Counted from the first letter of the stretch, positions 1 to 7,130 are shown. The stretch: 11,838 bases of DNA from Bacteroidales bacterium (GCA_004552485.1 SFOH01000058.1:1-11838), one strand, 5' to 3'. Notes: a model not told the origin generated them from the sequence alone. Numbers and translations are program-made.

Positions 1-1242
1 GAAGAGGCCGTTGCCGACGGCGCGTTCCGAGCCGTCGCGCAGGTGGTTGACCACACCGTGGGAGTGCGTCCACATTGTGGTGGAGCCGCCGCCGTCGAGG
101 TCCAGCGCATCGTAGCAGCCGAGGTAGCGCATCAGGTCGGCGCCCTCGTAGTAGCTTATGCCCGAGGAGTTTACCGCACCGGCGTCAACAGCGCACAGCA
201 CCATGAGGTTGCGGTCGCGGGAGTAGCCGCACAGGGCGCGTGAATAGAGCGCCGAGGGGGTGTTTATCCAGCGGATGGCCTCGGTGGTAACCACATCCTC
301 GCGGAGGATGCGCACGTCGCCGCCGCAAATTTCGCTGATGTCCGGGGTGATGGCGCCGAAAGCGGGCAGCGAGCACTCAATCTTCAGGCACAGTTCGTCG
401 CCATCCTTGAGGGGGTTGAGGACATCCATGCCCTGGTCGCCGCAGGAGGGGCCCACGGAGATAACGATGCCGTCGGCGGGGATGGCTGAGTTGCCGGCGT
501 TGCGCCACGCGCCCTGCACCACAAATTTCATGGGTTTGTTGATGGCCCACTGCTGGCCGGGGGCGGGAACGAGGGTGAGCTCGCGGCCGTCGGCGGAGGT
601 GTGGGTGTGGGTGCCGTTGTATGAGTTGTATACAACGAGGTCGGCGCTGTTGCGGGGATAGTTCACGGCGGTGGCATCCACCACGGGGGTCACACCGTCA
701 GCTGCCAGGAGCCTATATTTCAGGTCGGTGGCATCAATGTACATGTATCCGTCGCGGTCCACAATCATGGCGTTCTCGCGGCTGCCGATGTCAATGATGT
801 CGGGGGCCACCAGCTTTCCGTCCGTGGCGCACGACATGTTGGGATAGCCCAGGATGGCGTTTCCCAGGGGGTGCTGGGCGGTGAAGCCGGAGGTGATGAA
901 GAAGTCGCCGTTGATGCCGGCCAGATACTGGCGGGTGTCGGTGGTCTTGCGTTTGGCGATGGACGTGATGCGCTCGGCGTTGAGGCACGAGTCGTTGCCG
1001 ACGTCCACCTTCACGCGCAGGCCTTTGGCGGCGTTGCGGTCCATGGTGACGGCATAGGCCTGGAAGGTGCGGCCGTTGCCGGTCACCTGCAGATGGGTGT
1101 GGGTGAGGCCCGGCCCTATATAATAATGTGCGATTGTGTCGACGGCGAAGGTCTTGCCCTGCAGGTCGATGGTGCCGGAAGCGGCAGCTTCGGAAGCGCC
1201 TAACATTGCGGCGCATGCGCCGATGAGGAGAATTTTTTTCAT
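1..1242 (-). CDS. Phosphodiester glycosidase family (NAGPA-like) exported protein, partial at left edge
   Basis: Reading the minus strand from 1242 gives 414 in-frame codons with no stop before the window edge, so the C-terminus is missing. Residues 1-22 look like a Sec signal peptide (MKK, hydrophobic core, AAAS), suggesting export to the periplasm or cell surface. The body carries hallmarks of the NAGPA/phosphodiester glycosidase family: AGINGDFF (108-115) and the metal-site-like LDLDGGGSTTM (380-390), followed by VVN and SERAVGNGLF near the edge. Family members cleave phosphodiester-linked sugars; the prototype is the lysosomal uncovering enzyme acting on GlcNAc-phosphate. The substrate here cannot be told. 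An in-frame ATG at 1251 would add MTI; the 1242 start is preferred because a lysine-rich signal-peptide start follows directly. A terminator separates it from yidC, so it probably has its own promoter, though none is obvious. Family call fairly sure, biological role unknown. Confidence 0.85.
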   Translation of the reverse strand, partial: MKKILLIGACAAMLGASEAAASGTIDLQGKTFAVDTIAHYYIGPGLTHTHLQVTGNGRTFQAYAVTMDRNAAKGLRVKVDVGNDSCLNAERITSIAKRKTTDTRQYLAGINGDFFITSGFTAQHPLGNAILGYPNMSCATDGKLVAPDIIDIGSRENAMIVDRDGYMYIDATDLKYRLLAADGVTPVVDATAVNYPRNSADLVVYNSYNGTHTHTSADGRELTLVPAPGQQWAINKPMKFVVQGAWRNAGNSAIPADGIVISVGPSCGDQGMDVLNPLKDGDELCLKIECSLPAFGAITPDISEICGGDVRILREDVVTTEAIRWINTPSALYSRALCGYSRDRNLMVLCAVDAGAVNSSGISYYEGADLMRYLGCYDALDLDGGGSTTMWTHSHGVVNHLRDGSERAVGNGLF

Positions 1243-1257
1243 GATTGTCATTGTTTC

Positions 1258-1272
1258 GCAAGCCGTGCTTGC
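1258..1272 (-). other. Small hairpin just upstream of the glycosidase start
   Basis: GCAAGC and GCTTGC form a perfect 6-bp stem with a 3-nt loop, ending 6 nt before the upstream ATG (1251) and 15 nt before the preferred ATG (1242). In the mRNA this would sit where the ribosome loads. A second 6-bp stem (GACGCC/GGCGTC, 1312-1330) lies further upstream. Both are small, and a role in translation control is only a possibility. Confidence 0.3.
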
Positions 1273-1340
1273 TCAAGGATTAAGGATTAGAAGGAGAGTA
1301 TGGGGTGGAAGGACGCCGCTCAGGGGCGTCGGGTGTAAAG

Positions 1341-1396
1341 TAAAAAACTCGGTCGCGCCGGGGTGGAGGGGCTCCCCACCCCGGCGCGACCGAGTT
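1341..1396 (-). terminator. Strong intrinsic terminator behind yidC
   Basis: Two perfectly complementary 21-base arms (1346-1366 and 1376-1396) flank a 9-nt loop (1367-1375). The stem is very GC-rich in the middle and starts with AACTCGG. On the minus strand the hairpin begins 13 nt after the yidC stop and runs straight into a U tract (the A run at 1342-1347 on the plus strand). This is the classical layout of a factor-independent terminator ending the pyrG-yidC transcript. Confidence 0.9.
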
Positions 1397-1409
1397 GAAG
1401 GTTCGTTTT

Positions 1410-3506
1410 TTATCTGCGGCGACGGGCGTTCTGACGGGCCTGTTCGCGCATCATGGCCTCCTGTTTTTTCTGGGCTGCCTCGAGGCGTGCCATGAAACCG
1501 CTCTTCTTTTTGGGTTTCTTGGCGTTTTCGAGCATCTGCTTGCGCACCTTGTCCTCGTTGATGCAGAGGCGGAAGATGTAGGTCTGCACGATGGTGATGA
1601 GCAGCGACAGGAAGTAGTAGTATGACAGGCCGGCGGCGTAGTCGTTGAAGAAGAAGAGGAACATGACGGGCATCAGGTACATCATCCACTTCATGCCCGG
1701 CATGGTCGAGCTTGTGGGCTGGCTCTGCATGTTGATGCGCGTGTAGATGATGTTGGTGGCGGTCATCAGCAGGCAGAAGAGGCTGAGCTGGTTGCCCAGG
1801 AAGGGCAGCGAGAAGGGCAGGGTGAAGATGTAGTCCGGAGCGGAGAGGTCATGAACCCAGAGGAACGACTGACCGCGCAGCTCGATGGCGGAGGGGAAGA
1901 ACGAGAACATGGCGATGAGGATGGGCATCTGCAGCAGCATGGGCAGGCATCCCGAGAAGGGCGAGGCGCCGGCGCGGCTGTAGAGCTTCATCGTCTCCTG
2001 CTGTTTCTTGAGGGCGTCCTCCTTGTTGGGATATTTCTCGTTGATTTCCTTGATTTCCGGCGCTAACACGCGCATCTTGGCCTGGCTCATATAGCTCTTG
2101 TAGGTGAGCGGGAAGAGGATGAGCTTGATGAAGAGCGTCAAGAGCAGGATGATGATGCCGTAGTTGGAGATGAATCCGGAGAGGAACGAGAAGACGGGGA
2201 TGACCACGAAGCGGTTGATCCATCCGAAGATGCCCCAGCCCACCTGCACCAGCTTGTTGAGCTGGAGATTGTCGTCGTCCTGGGGAGCGTAGGCCTTGAG
2301 GGCGTCGTCGAGGTCGGAGAGGAGGGGATAGTCGTTGGGGCCGAAGTAGAAGCAGAAGGCGCCGGCCACGTCCTTGGAGGTGTCGTAGCCGAAGGTGGCC
2401 TCGGCGGTCATGTTCTTCAGCGTGTTGCCGGCTTTCACCATCTTAGAGTCGAGCTCGGCGGCGCTGAAGTTGTTGCGGGCGATGATGACGGAGCTGAAGA
2501 ACTGGTTCTTGAAGGCAATCCAGCGGATGTTGCCGCGCACCGACTCGGCGTCGTCGCTGTAGTTGTCCAGGTCCTCGGGGTTCTCGTTGTCCATCTTGTA
2601 GTAGATGGCCGAGAAGCGCTCCTCGAAGGTGCGGCCCACCTCGTTGCGCTGCAGGGCCTGCTTCCAGGTCATGGTGACCGAGCGCTTGAGGCCGGGGAGA
2701 GCGGCGGCGATGTTCTGCTGCAGCAGGTCCATCTTCACCAGGTAGTTGGCGGCGTCGACCGTGTAGCGCACGCCCATCGTGGCGTTCTGTCCGACGGGCA
2801 GCGTCATGACGACGGTGGTGTCGTTGGGCTGGCTGATTTTGTAGTTGAGCTCGGCCGTGTTCAGGCGGTTCGTGGCCGTCTGGAACTCGAGGGCGTAGGA
2901 GCCGGTTTTGGAGTCAAAGACGGTGACGGGCTGCGGCTTCTTGGTGATTTCGGTGTTGTACTTGTTGAGGACAACCTTGCTGACCATGCCGCCGCGCGAG
3001 CTGAACGAGACGTTGAGGTTGGGCGTTTTCACGGTCACCACAGAGTCCTTGCCGCCGAGATTCGAGGCCAGCGAGCCATAGGAGTTGTAGCTGTCGATAG
3101 CCTTGCGGACGGCGTCGCGGGCGGCGGCGTCGGCCTCGGACGTGTTCTTCGACTGAGTCGAGCCCAGCGCCATGGCCAGGTCGACGGGAGCGCCTTCGAG
3201 GCGGGCATTGCCGGTGATCACGGTGTCGGCGCCGAGAGCAACGCTGTATTCAACGTCGGCCATCGACACGGAGTAAACTTTCTTGCCGGGGACGGCGGCG
3301 GTGTCAACGGTGCCGAACTTCTGCGCGGCATCGATCATGGCCACGCGTAGGTCGGCGACATCGCCCGTTTGGGCGGCGGCGGTTTCTTTTTGCGTCTGTT
3401 CCACCGGTGTGTTCTTCGCCTGCTCCGGGTCGGGGCGGTTGCAGTACATGAAGCCCATCAGAAGGGCGCCTATGAGCAGAAGGCCGGTGAGGGTGTTCTT
3501 GTCCAT
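1410..3506 (-). CDS. yidC: Membrane protein insertase YidC (Oxa1 family)
   Basis: This 698-residue protein inserts and folds inner-membrane proteins, alone or with SecYEG. It begins MDKNTLTG with a first membrane helix (about 5-22), followed by a large periplasmic domain (about 160-410) with the RGGMVSKVVLNKY strand region. The conserved insertase core spans about 425-650, with helices near 448-468, 518-538, 572-590, 605-621 and 624-645. Core motifs include FPLTYKSYMSQAKMRVLAPEI (465-485), whose Arg479 aligns with the groove arginine of other YidC proteins, and the loop FSGCLPMLLQMPILIAMF. The tail (653-698) is rich in Lys and Arg and ends RRRR, fitting a ribosome-contacting extension. The protein is longer than the roughly 620 residues I recall for Bacteroides YidC; the surplus sits near residues 90-165. 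It lies 49 bp after pyrG on the same strand and ends at a strong terminator. Confidence 0.97.
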   Translation of the reverse strand: MDKNTLTGLLLIGALLMGFMYCNRPDPEQAKNTPVEQTQKETAAAQTGDVADLRVAMIDAAQKFGTVDTAAVPGKKVYSVSMADVEYSVALGADTVITGNARLEGAPVDLAMALGSTQSKNTSEADAAARDAVRKAIDSYNSYGSLASNLGGKDSVVTVKTPNLNVSFSSRGGMVSKVVLNKYNTEITKKPQPVTVFDSKTGSYALEFQTATNRLNTAELNYKISQPNDTTVVMTLPVGQNATMGVRYTVDAANYLVKMDLLQQNIAAALPGLKRSVTMTWKQALQRNEVGRTFEERFSAIYYKMDNENPEDLDNYSDDAESVRGNIRWIAFKNQFFSSVIIARNNFSAAELDSKMVKAGNTLKNMTAEATFGYDTSKDVAGAFCFYFGPNDYPLLSDLDDALKAYAPQDDDNLQLNKLVQVGWGIFGWINRFVVIPVFSFLSGFISNYGIIILLLTLFIKLILFPLTYKSYMSQAKMRVLAPEIKEINEKYPNKEDALKKQQETMKLYSRAGASPFSGCLPMLLQMPILIAMFSFFPSAIELRGQSFLWVHDLSAPDYIFTLPFSLPFLGNQLSLFCLLMTATNIIYTRINMQSQPTSSTMPGMKWMMYLMPVMFLFFFNDYAAGLSYYYFLSLLITIVQTYIFRLCINEDKVRKQMLENAKKPKKKSGFMARLEAAQKKQEAMMREQARQNARRRR

Positions 3507-3555
3507 TTCTTAGAGGAATGTGTATGTAATCTTATTTATTAATGACGTGTAAAAA

Positions 3556-5211
3556 TCAGTTCTGTTTTTTCTCGTCAGCGGCGGGGCCGTCGACCATTGT
3601 GCGCTCGTCGTGATAGGCGATGGCGGCCTTCACGAAGCTCAGGAAGAGGGGATGGGGATGGAGCACCGTCGAGGAATACTCTGGATGATACTGCGTGCCC
3701 ATGTACCAGCGCTTGCCGGGCACTTCGACCACCTCCACCAGGTGCGTCACCGGGTTCTCACCCACGCACTGCATACCGGCCGCCTCAAAGTCGGCGCGGT
3801 ATTTCTCGTTGAACTCGAAGCGGTGGCGGTGGCGTTCGCGCACCTCGGTCTTGCCGTAGGCGCGGGCGGCCAGCGAGTCGGGACGCAGATTGCAGTCGTA
3901 GGCGCCGAGACGCATCGTGCCGCCTTTCTCCGTCACGCTCTTCTGCTCCTCCATCAGGTCAATGACATTGTGGGGTGTGCGCTCGTCGATTTCGGCGGTG
4001 TTGGCGTCGGCCAGACCCAGCACATTGCGGGCGTATTCGATAACCATGCACTGCATGCCCAGGCAGATGCCGAAGGTGGGCACATCGTGCTCGCGGCACC
4101 AGTGCAGCGCCACGAACTTGCCGTCGACGCCGCGGTGGCCGAAGCCCGGCGCGATGATCACGCCGTCCATGTCGCGAAGTTTCTCGTCGACGTTCTCCTC
4201 GGTGAGTTTCTCGGAGTGGATGTACACCAGGTTGAGGCGGTGGTCATTGTATGTCGAGGCCTGGAAGAGCGACTCGTTGATGCTCTTGTAGGCGTCCTGC
4301 AGCTCAACGTATTTGCCCACGAGACCGATGGTCACCGTCTCCCGGGCACTCTCCATGCGGTGGAGGAAGTCCATCCACGGCTCCATGTGAGGCTCGCCCC
4401 AGGGCTTGGGCACGTCGGTCTTCGACAGCACAATCTCGTCGAGATGCTGCTCGTGCATGGCCACGGGGACAAAGTAGATGGAGGGCACGTCGATGGACTG
4501 CACCACGGCGTCGGGCGACACATTGCAGAACAGTGCGATCTTGCGGCGCATGGCCGTGTCGATGTGCTTCTCCGTGCGCAGGACCAGGATGTCGGGCTGG
4601 ATGCCCACCTCCTGCAGTTGCTTCACAGAGTGCTGCGTGGGCTTCGTCTTCAGCTCCTTGGCGGCCTTGATGTAGGGCACATAAGTGAGATGGATGCACA
4701 GAGCGTCGCGACCCATCTCCCAGCGCAGCTGGCGCACGCTCTCCAGGTAGGGCAGACTCTCGATGTCACCCACCGTGCCGCCGATTTCGGTGATCACAAA
4801 GTCATAGTTGCCGCTCAGACCCAGCGCCTTCACGTTGCGCTTGATCTCGTCGGTGATGTGAGGGATAATCTGCACCGTCTTGCCCAGGTATTCGCCCTTG
4901 CGCTCCTTGCGGATGACACTGCGGTAGATGCGCCCCGTCGTCACATTGTTGGCGCGCGTGGTCTGAATGTCCGTGAAACGCTCGTAGTGGCCCAGGTCAA
5001 GGTCGGCCTCATGACCGTCGACAGTCACATAGCACTCGCCGTGCTCGTAGGGGTTCAGCGTGCCCGGGTCGATGTTGATGTACGGGTCAAACTTCTGGAT
5101 GGTAACACGATAGCCGCGCGCCTTCAGCAGACACGCCAGCGATGAAGAGATGATGCCTTTGCCCAGTGATGAGACCACACCGCCTGTCACAAATATGTAC
5201 TTTGTATCCAC
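3556..5211 (-). CDS. pyrG: CTP synthase (glutamine hydrolysing)
   Basis: Converts UTP to CTP with ATP and glutamine-derived ammonia, the last step of pyrimidine nucleotide synthesis, in the cytoplasm. The 551 residues fit the family length. The synthetase domain (1-270) shows FVTGGVVSSLGKGI (7-20) for ATP, DPYINIDPGTLNPYEHGE (42-59), Asp72 in LDLGHYERF, and EIGGTVGDIES (142-152). The class I glutaminase domain (about 295-535) shows the oxyanion region APGFGHRG (354-361), the nucleophile Cys383 in GICLGMQ, HRHRFEFN (461-468) and the catalytic His509-Glu511 pair in QYHPEYSS. All expected catalytic residues are present. The ATG at 5211 is the natural start because the conserved KYIFVTGGVVSS follows at once. 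It is the first gene of the pyrG-yidC pair and is preceded by a TAACTTTG promoter element about 140 bp upstream. Confidence 0.98.
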   Translation of the reverse strand: MDTKYIFVTGGVVSSLGKGIISSSLACLLKARGYRVTIQKFDPYINIDPGTLNPYEHGECYVTVDGHEADLDLGHYERFTDIQTTRANNVTTGRIYRSVIRKERKGEYLGKTVQIIPHITDEIKRNVKALGLSGNYDFVITEIGGTVGDIESLPYLESVRQLRWEMGRDALCIHLTYVPYIKAAKELKTKPTQHSVKQLQEVGIQPDILVLRTEKHIDTAMRRKIALFCNVSPDAVVQSIDVPSIYFVPVAMHEQHLDEIVLSKTDVPKPWGEPHMEPWMDFLHRMESARETVTIGLVGKYVELQDAYKSINESLFQASTYNDHRLNLVYIHSEKLTEENVDEKLRDMDGVIIAPGFGHRGVDGKFVALHWCREHDVPTFGICLGMQCMVIEYARNVLGLADANTAEIDERTPHNVIDLMEEQKSVTEKGGTMRLGAYDCNLRPDSLAARAYGKTEVRERHRHRFEFNEKYRADFEAAGMQCVGENPVTHLVEVVEVPGKRWYMGTQYHPEYSSTVLHPHPLFLSFVKAAIAYHDERTMVDGPAADEKKQN

Positions 5212-5352
5212 GCTTTGGAATATTTTTTATGTTTTAATGTCCGAAGGCGCCGCGTTCCGCGAAGGTCGCTCGCGCATTCGATTTATGAATTAACACACAC
5301 AGAGTCAGCGCATTACGCCCTTTCACTGCGCGTGCGCCTCTCTTTCAATCCA

Positions 5353-5360
5353 CAAAGTTA
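5353..5360 (-). promoter_or_regulatory. pyrG: Putative -7 promoter element for pyrG-yidC
   Basis: The minus strand reads TAACTTTG, an exact match to the Bacteroidetes -7 consensus TAnnTTTG. No clear TTTG -33 box is seen about 20 bp upstream. A start site a few bases downstream would leave a leader of about 135 nt before the pyrG ATG. That leader contains GC-rich self-complementary stretches near 5243-5275, which I could not match to a known riboswitch. Confidence 0.55.
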
Positions 5361-5471
5361 CTAAAAATCCCTCATCTTCACCGCATTTTTCCCCACATTT
5401 TCCCTTCCCCTCCCCTTTTTCGCAGCGAGTCTCGCGCCGAGAAGGGAGCGAGGACGCATCAGCAGCCGCTA

Positions 5472-5882
5472 TTAAATTCGGACGGTTATCCATTCTTTCT
5501 GTTGAAGATAGCCGCGAACAGTTCGCGCGAGCGGAGTGCCATAATACACCGGCTTCATATCAACTTCCGGGATGTAGAATGCAAGCAGTTTGCGATCATC
5601 AACATCGTATCTCTTCGGATTAGCGAATATAATCTGATTGAACTTGCCTGAGCGAAGCGTCCCGAGGAAATCCTGTTCAAGTTTCTCAATATTATCAACG
5701 CCTTGAATTTCAAAAGTCTTGCCTGTTTGTTTGACTCCAAGCACAATCCAGCCACCGGAAGTATTGGAAAACGCACTGACGGTTTCCCAAATATTCTTTG
5801 GCAATTCCGATTTCGCAGCCTTGACCTCGAATTCATCCCATTCTATGTCACGTAGCCGTGCTACAAGTTCGTTCTTTCTCAT
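5472..5882 (-). CDS. Short Schlafen AlbA_2-type (putative ATP/DNA-binding) domain protein, possibly truncated
   Basis: Starting at MRKNELVARL the product is 136 residues. It matches the pattern of the Schlafen AlbA_2 domain: an E-x-EFEVK-like start (WDEFEVKAAKSELP), WETVSAFSNTSGGWIVLGV with the typical SAF-N-GG core, and a C-terminal part reading YIPEVDMKPVYYG. Full proteins with this domain are usually 400-550 residues, with an RRGS-type strand and a helix-turn-helix part after this point. Here the reading frame ends about 20 residues after KPVYYG without the RRGSGD-like motif, so this is either a natural single-domain version or the front of a decayed gene. An in-frame ATG at 5903 would add seven residues, but a TAACTTTG promoter element (5891-5898) lies between the two ATGs, so the 5882 start is preferred. 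The gene is AT-richer than its neighbours, suggesting acquisition. Its function is unknown. Confidence 0.75.
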   Translation of the reverse strand: MRKNELVARLRDIEWDEFEVKAAKSELPKNIWETVSAFSNTSGGWIVLGVKQTGKTFEIQGVDNIEKLEQDFLGTLRSGKFNQIIFANPKRYDVDDRKLLAFYIPEVDMKPVYYGTPLARTVRGYLQQKEWITVRI

Positions 5883-5890
5883 TTCAGACA

Positions 5891-5898
5891 CAAAGTTA
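5891..5898 (-). promoter_or_regulatory. Putative -7 element overlapping the alternative start of the AlbA_2 gene
   Basis: The minus strand reads TAACTTTG, followed by TG exactly as in the pyrG promoter (TAACTTTGTG in both). It ends only 8 nt before the ATG at 5882, so transcription from here would give an almost leaderless mRNA. No -33 TTTG is evident. It is partly overlapped by an ACCAAT motif that recurs in the array at 6083-6205. Confidence 0.4.
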
Positions 5899-6043
5899 AC
5901 CAATTTTATTGGATTATCGACTGTTTATTTGCCTTCATTTCAGCACCTCACCTCAAAACCGAGCGGTAAATGGGCAAAACAGTCGAGGAGGGTGTGGCGG
6001 AGACGTGAGCGGCAGAAGGGAAAGACGAGGGGCTTTAACGGCT

Positions 6044-6073
6044 CAGGCGCCACGTTTCGCAACGTGACGCCTG
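6044..6073. repeat. Near-perfect inverted repeat (13-bp arms, one mismatch)
   Basis: CAGGCGCCACGTT and AACGTGACGCCTG pair over 13 positions with a single C/A mismatch around a 4-nt loop (TCGC). There is no T tract on either side, so it is not a textbook intrinsic terminator. It lies about 175 bp downstream of the sigma factor stop and could end or stabilise that transcript, or be a protein-binding palindrome. Confidence 0.6.
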
Positions 6074-6082
6074 TTGAACAAT

Positions 6083-6205
6083 TAACCAATCAATCTTTTT
6101 AAACCAATATTTTTTCTAAACCAATCAATCTATTTTTTCTAATCCAATCAATCTAAACCAATCAATCTATATCTTTCTAAACCAATCAATCTTTCTATAC
6201 CAAGC
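6083..6205. repeat. Degenerate array of AACCAATCAATCT repeats
   Basis: Five copies of an (A)A(A/T)CCAATCAATCT unit are visible at 6084-6096, 6118-6131, 6141-6154, 6155-6168 and 6179-6192. Incomplete copies (ACCAATA near 6102, ATACCAAG near 6197) lie between and after them, and T-rich linkers of varying length separate the units. Copies 3 and 4 abut directly. The array lies between the sigma factor stop and the AlbA_2 gene start, outside any coding frame. A related TTAACCAAT occurs at the AlbA_2 promoter (5896-5904). Confidence 0.8.
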
Positions 6206-6248
6206 AGAAATTGTATCGTCGTGCGCGATGTGCGCGCGGAAGGGGGAA

Positions 6249-6752
6249 TCAGCGGTAGTCGGCGAAGCGGGTCTGGAGCTTCTTGCGGGCGAAGAAGATG
6301 CGGCTCTTGACGGTGCCGAGGGGGAGGTTCATCTTCTCGGCAATCTCGTTGTACTTGAAGCCCTGAACGTGCATGTTGAAGGGAACGGAGTACTCGGCGG
6401 GAAGCTCGGCGATGGCTGAGGTGAACTCAGCGGCGGTGTAAGAGCCTTCGGGAGTGTCGAGACCGGAGTCCTGGCTGAGGTTGAGGTGATAGAGGTTCTC
6501 GGTGGTGTCTATCACGGTGGCGGCGCGGCCGGCGCGACGGTAGTTGTTGATGAAGATGTTGCGCATGATGGTGAAGACCCAACCTTTGAAGTTGGTGTTG
6601 TCAGCGTACTTGTCTTCGTTGTCCAGGGCCTTGAGGGTGGTATCCTGAAGCAGGTCGTAGGCGTCGTCGCGGTTAGAGGTGAGCATATATGCGAAGTTAA
6701 GCAGATTTGCCTGAAGGCTCATAAGATTATTTTGAAAAGAAGCAGAGCTCAT
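6249..6752 (-). CDS. ECF-type RNA polymerase sigma factor (sigma-70 family)
   Basis: The 167-residue product has the two-domain layout of extracytoplasmic-function sigma factors. Sigma region 2 spans about 14-74, with DAYDLLQDTTLKAL (30-43; core-polymerase-binding region 2.2) and FKGWVFTIMRNIFINNYRR (55-73; regions 2.3/2.4, promoter -10 recognition). Sigma region 4 spans about 110-162, with IAELPAEYSVPF, a YNEIAEKMNLPLGTVKSRIFFARKKL helix-turn-helix (134-159) for the -35 box. Region 1.1 and region 3 are absent, as expected. No anti-sigma gene lies next to it: downstream is a repeat-rich spacer and the AlbA_2 gene, upstream a divergent Nudix gene. It may therefore be controlled at transcription through its own promoter, or by a distant partner. 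Its regulon cannot be inferred. Confidence 0.93.
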   Translation of the reverse strand: MSSASFQNNLMSLQANLLNFAYMLTSNRDDAYDLLQDTTLKALDNEDKYADNTNFKGWVFTIMRNIFINNYRRAGRAATVIDTTENLYHLNLSQDSGLDTPEGSYTAAEFTSAIAELPAEYSVPFNMHVQGFKYNEIAEKMNLPLGTVKSRIFFARKKLQTRFADYR

Positions 6753-6878
6753 AGTTGTAAGTTTTATACGGTGAAGGGCGGATGCCCCAAATGTTTTTTC
6801 TAAATCAGTTGATGTTTTTTGTTAGGTGATGAGGTCTTTCTGAGCGAAGCTCTGTGACCTTATTTCCTTTCGGATGCC

Positions 6879-6909
6879 TAAAGTTACAATAATATTACAG
6901 ATTTGTCAA
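6879..6909 (-). promoter_or_regulatory. Promoter of the sigma factor gene
   Basis: The minus strand has TTGACA (6909-6904), a 17-bp spacer, then TAACTTTA (6886-6879). This satisfies both the Bacteroidetes pattern (TTG, 20 bp, TAnnTTT, with A for the last G) and a general sigma-70-like layout. A start near 6872 would give a leader of about 120 nt. Confidence 0.6.
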
Positions 6910-6956
6910 TACTTTTTGTGTTAAACGATGTTAACGGGCGAAAATATTTATTTTTC

Positions 6957-7031
6957 GCGCTTTATATCTCTAATTTTCAGCGCTTTATATCTTTGTAAAA
7001 TTGTTACACGATTGTTACATTTCCTGTTACA
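6957..7031. repeat. Cluster of direct repeats in the divergent promoter region
   Basis: A 13-bp sequence, GCGCTTTATATCT, occurs exactly at 6957-6969 and 6980-6992 (23 bp apart). It is followed by three exact copies of TGTTACA at 7002-7008, 7013-7019 and 7025-7031 (11 and 12 bp apart). The second long copy overlaps a TATCTTTG (6988-6995) that matches the -7 consensus, but it lacks a -33 box. Spacings of about one and two helical turns are typical of operator arrays bound on one face of DNA. Confidence 0.6.
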
Positions 7032-7130
7032 ACCCCATTTTCCGCCATTTTTGCAACAACCCGGCATTGCGCGGGCCGGCCGTTGTCACAAAAAAAATTA
7101 CATATTTTGCGTAAAAAAGACACAAAAATA

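Larger units (their letters stand above)
5904..6248. other. 345-bp spacer between the AlbA_2 gene and the sigma factor gene
   Basis: No credible gene is seen. The left half (5930-6043) is mixed-composition DNA without recognisable features. Next comes a near-perfect hairpin (6044-6073), then an AT-rich repeat array (6083-6205), then a short GC-rich stretch with repeated TGCGCG directly behind the sigma factor stop. The AT-rich array and GC-rich flanks differ sharply from the coding DNA around them. Confidence 0.6.

Noticed and set aside
3610..5145. A 511-codon plus-strand open frame opposite pyrG
   Set aside because: It lies entirely antisense to a clear CTP synthase gene, is rich in His, Val, Leu and Ala as expected from the complement of a GC-biased gene, and shows no domain pattern. 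It is a shadow frame.
6083..6205. CRISPR array
   Set aside because: Repeat units are only about 13 bp, spacers are irregular and T-rich, some copies abut directly, and no cas genes are present.
6083..6205. Replication origin with DnaA boxes or plasmid iterons
   Set aside because: The units do not match the DnaA box TTATCCACA and no replication initiator gene is nearby; housekeeping genes indicate chromosome.
7055..7095. GC-rich self-complementary stretch (CCGGC...GCCGG) as a terminator
   Set aside because: Only a 5-bp core pairs cleanly, the flanks need bulges, and the adjacent homopolymer is an A run on the plus strand and lies upstream of the stem when read on the minus strand.
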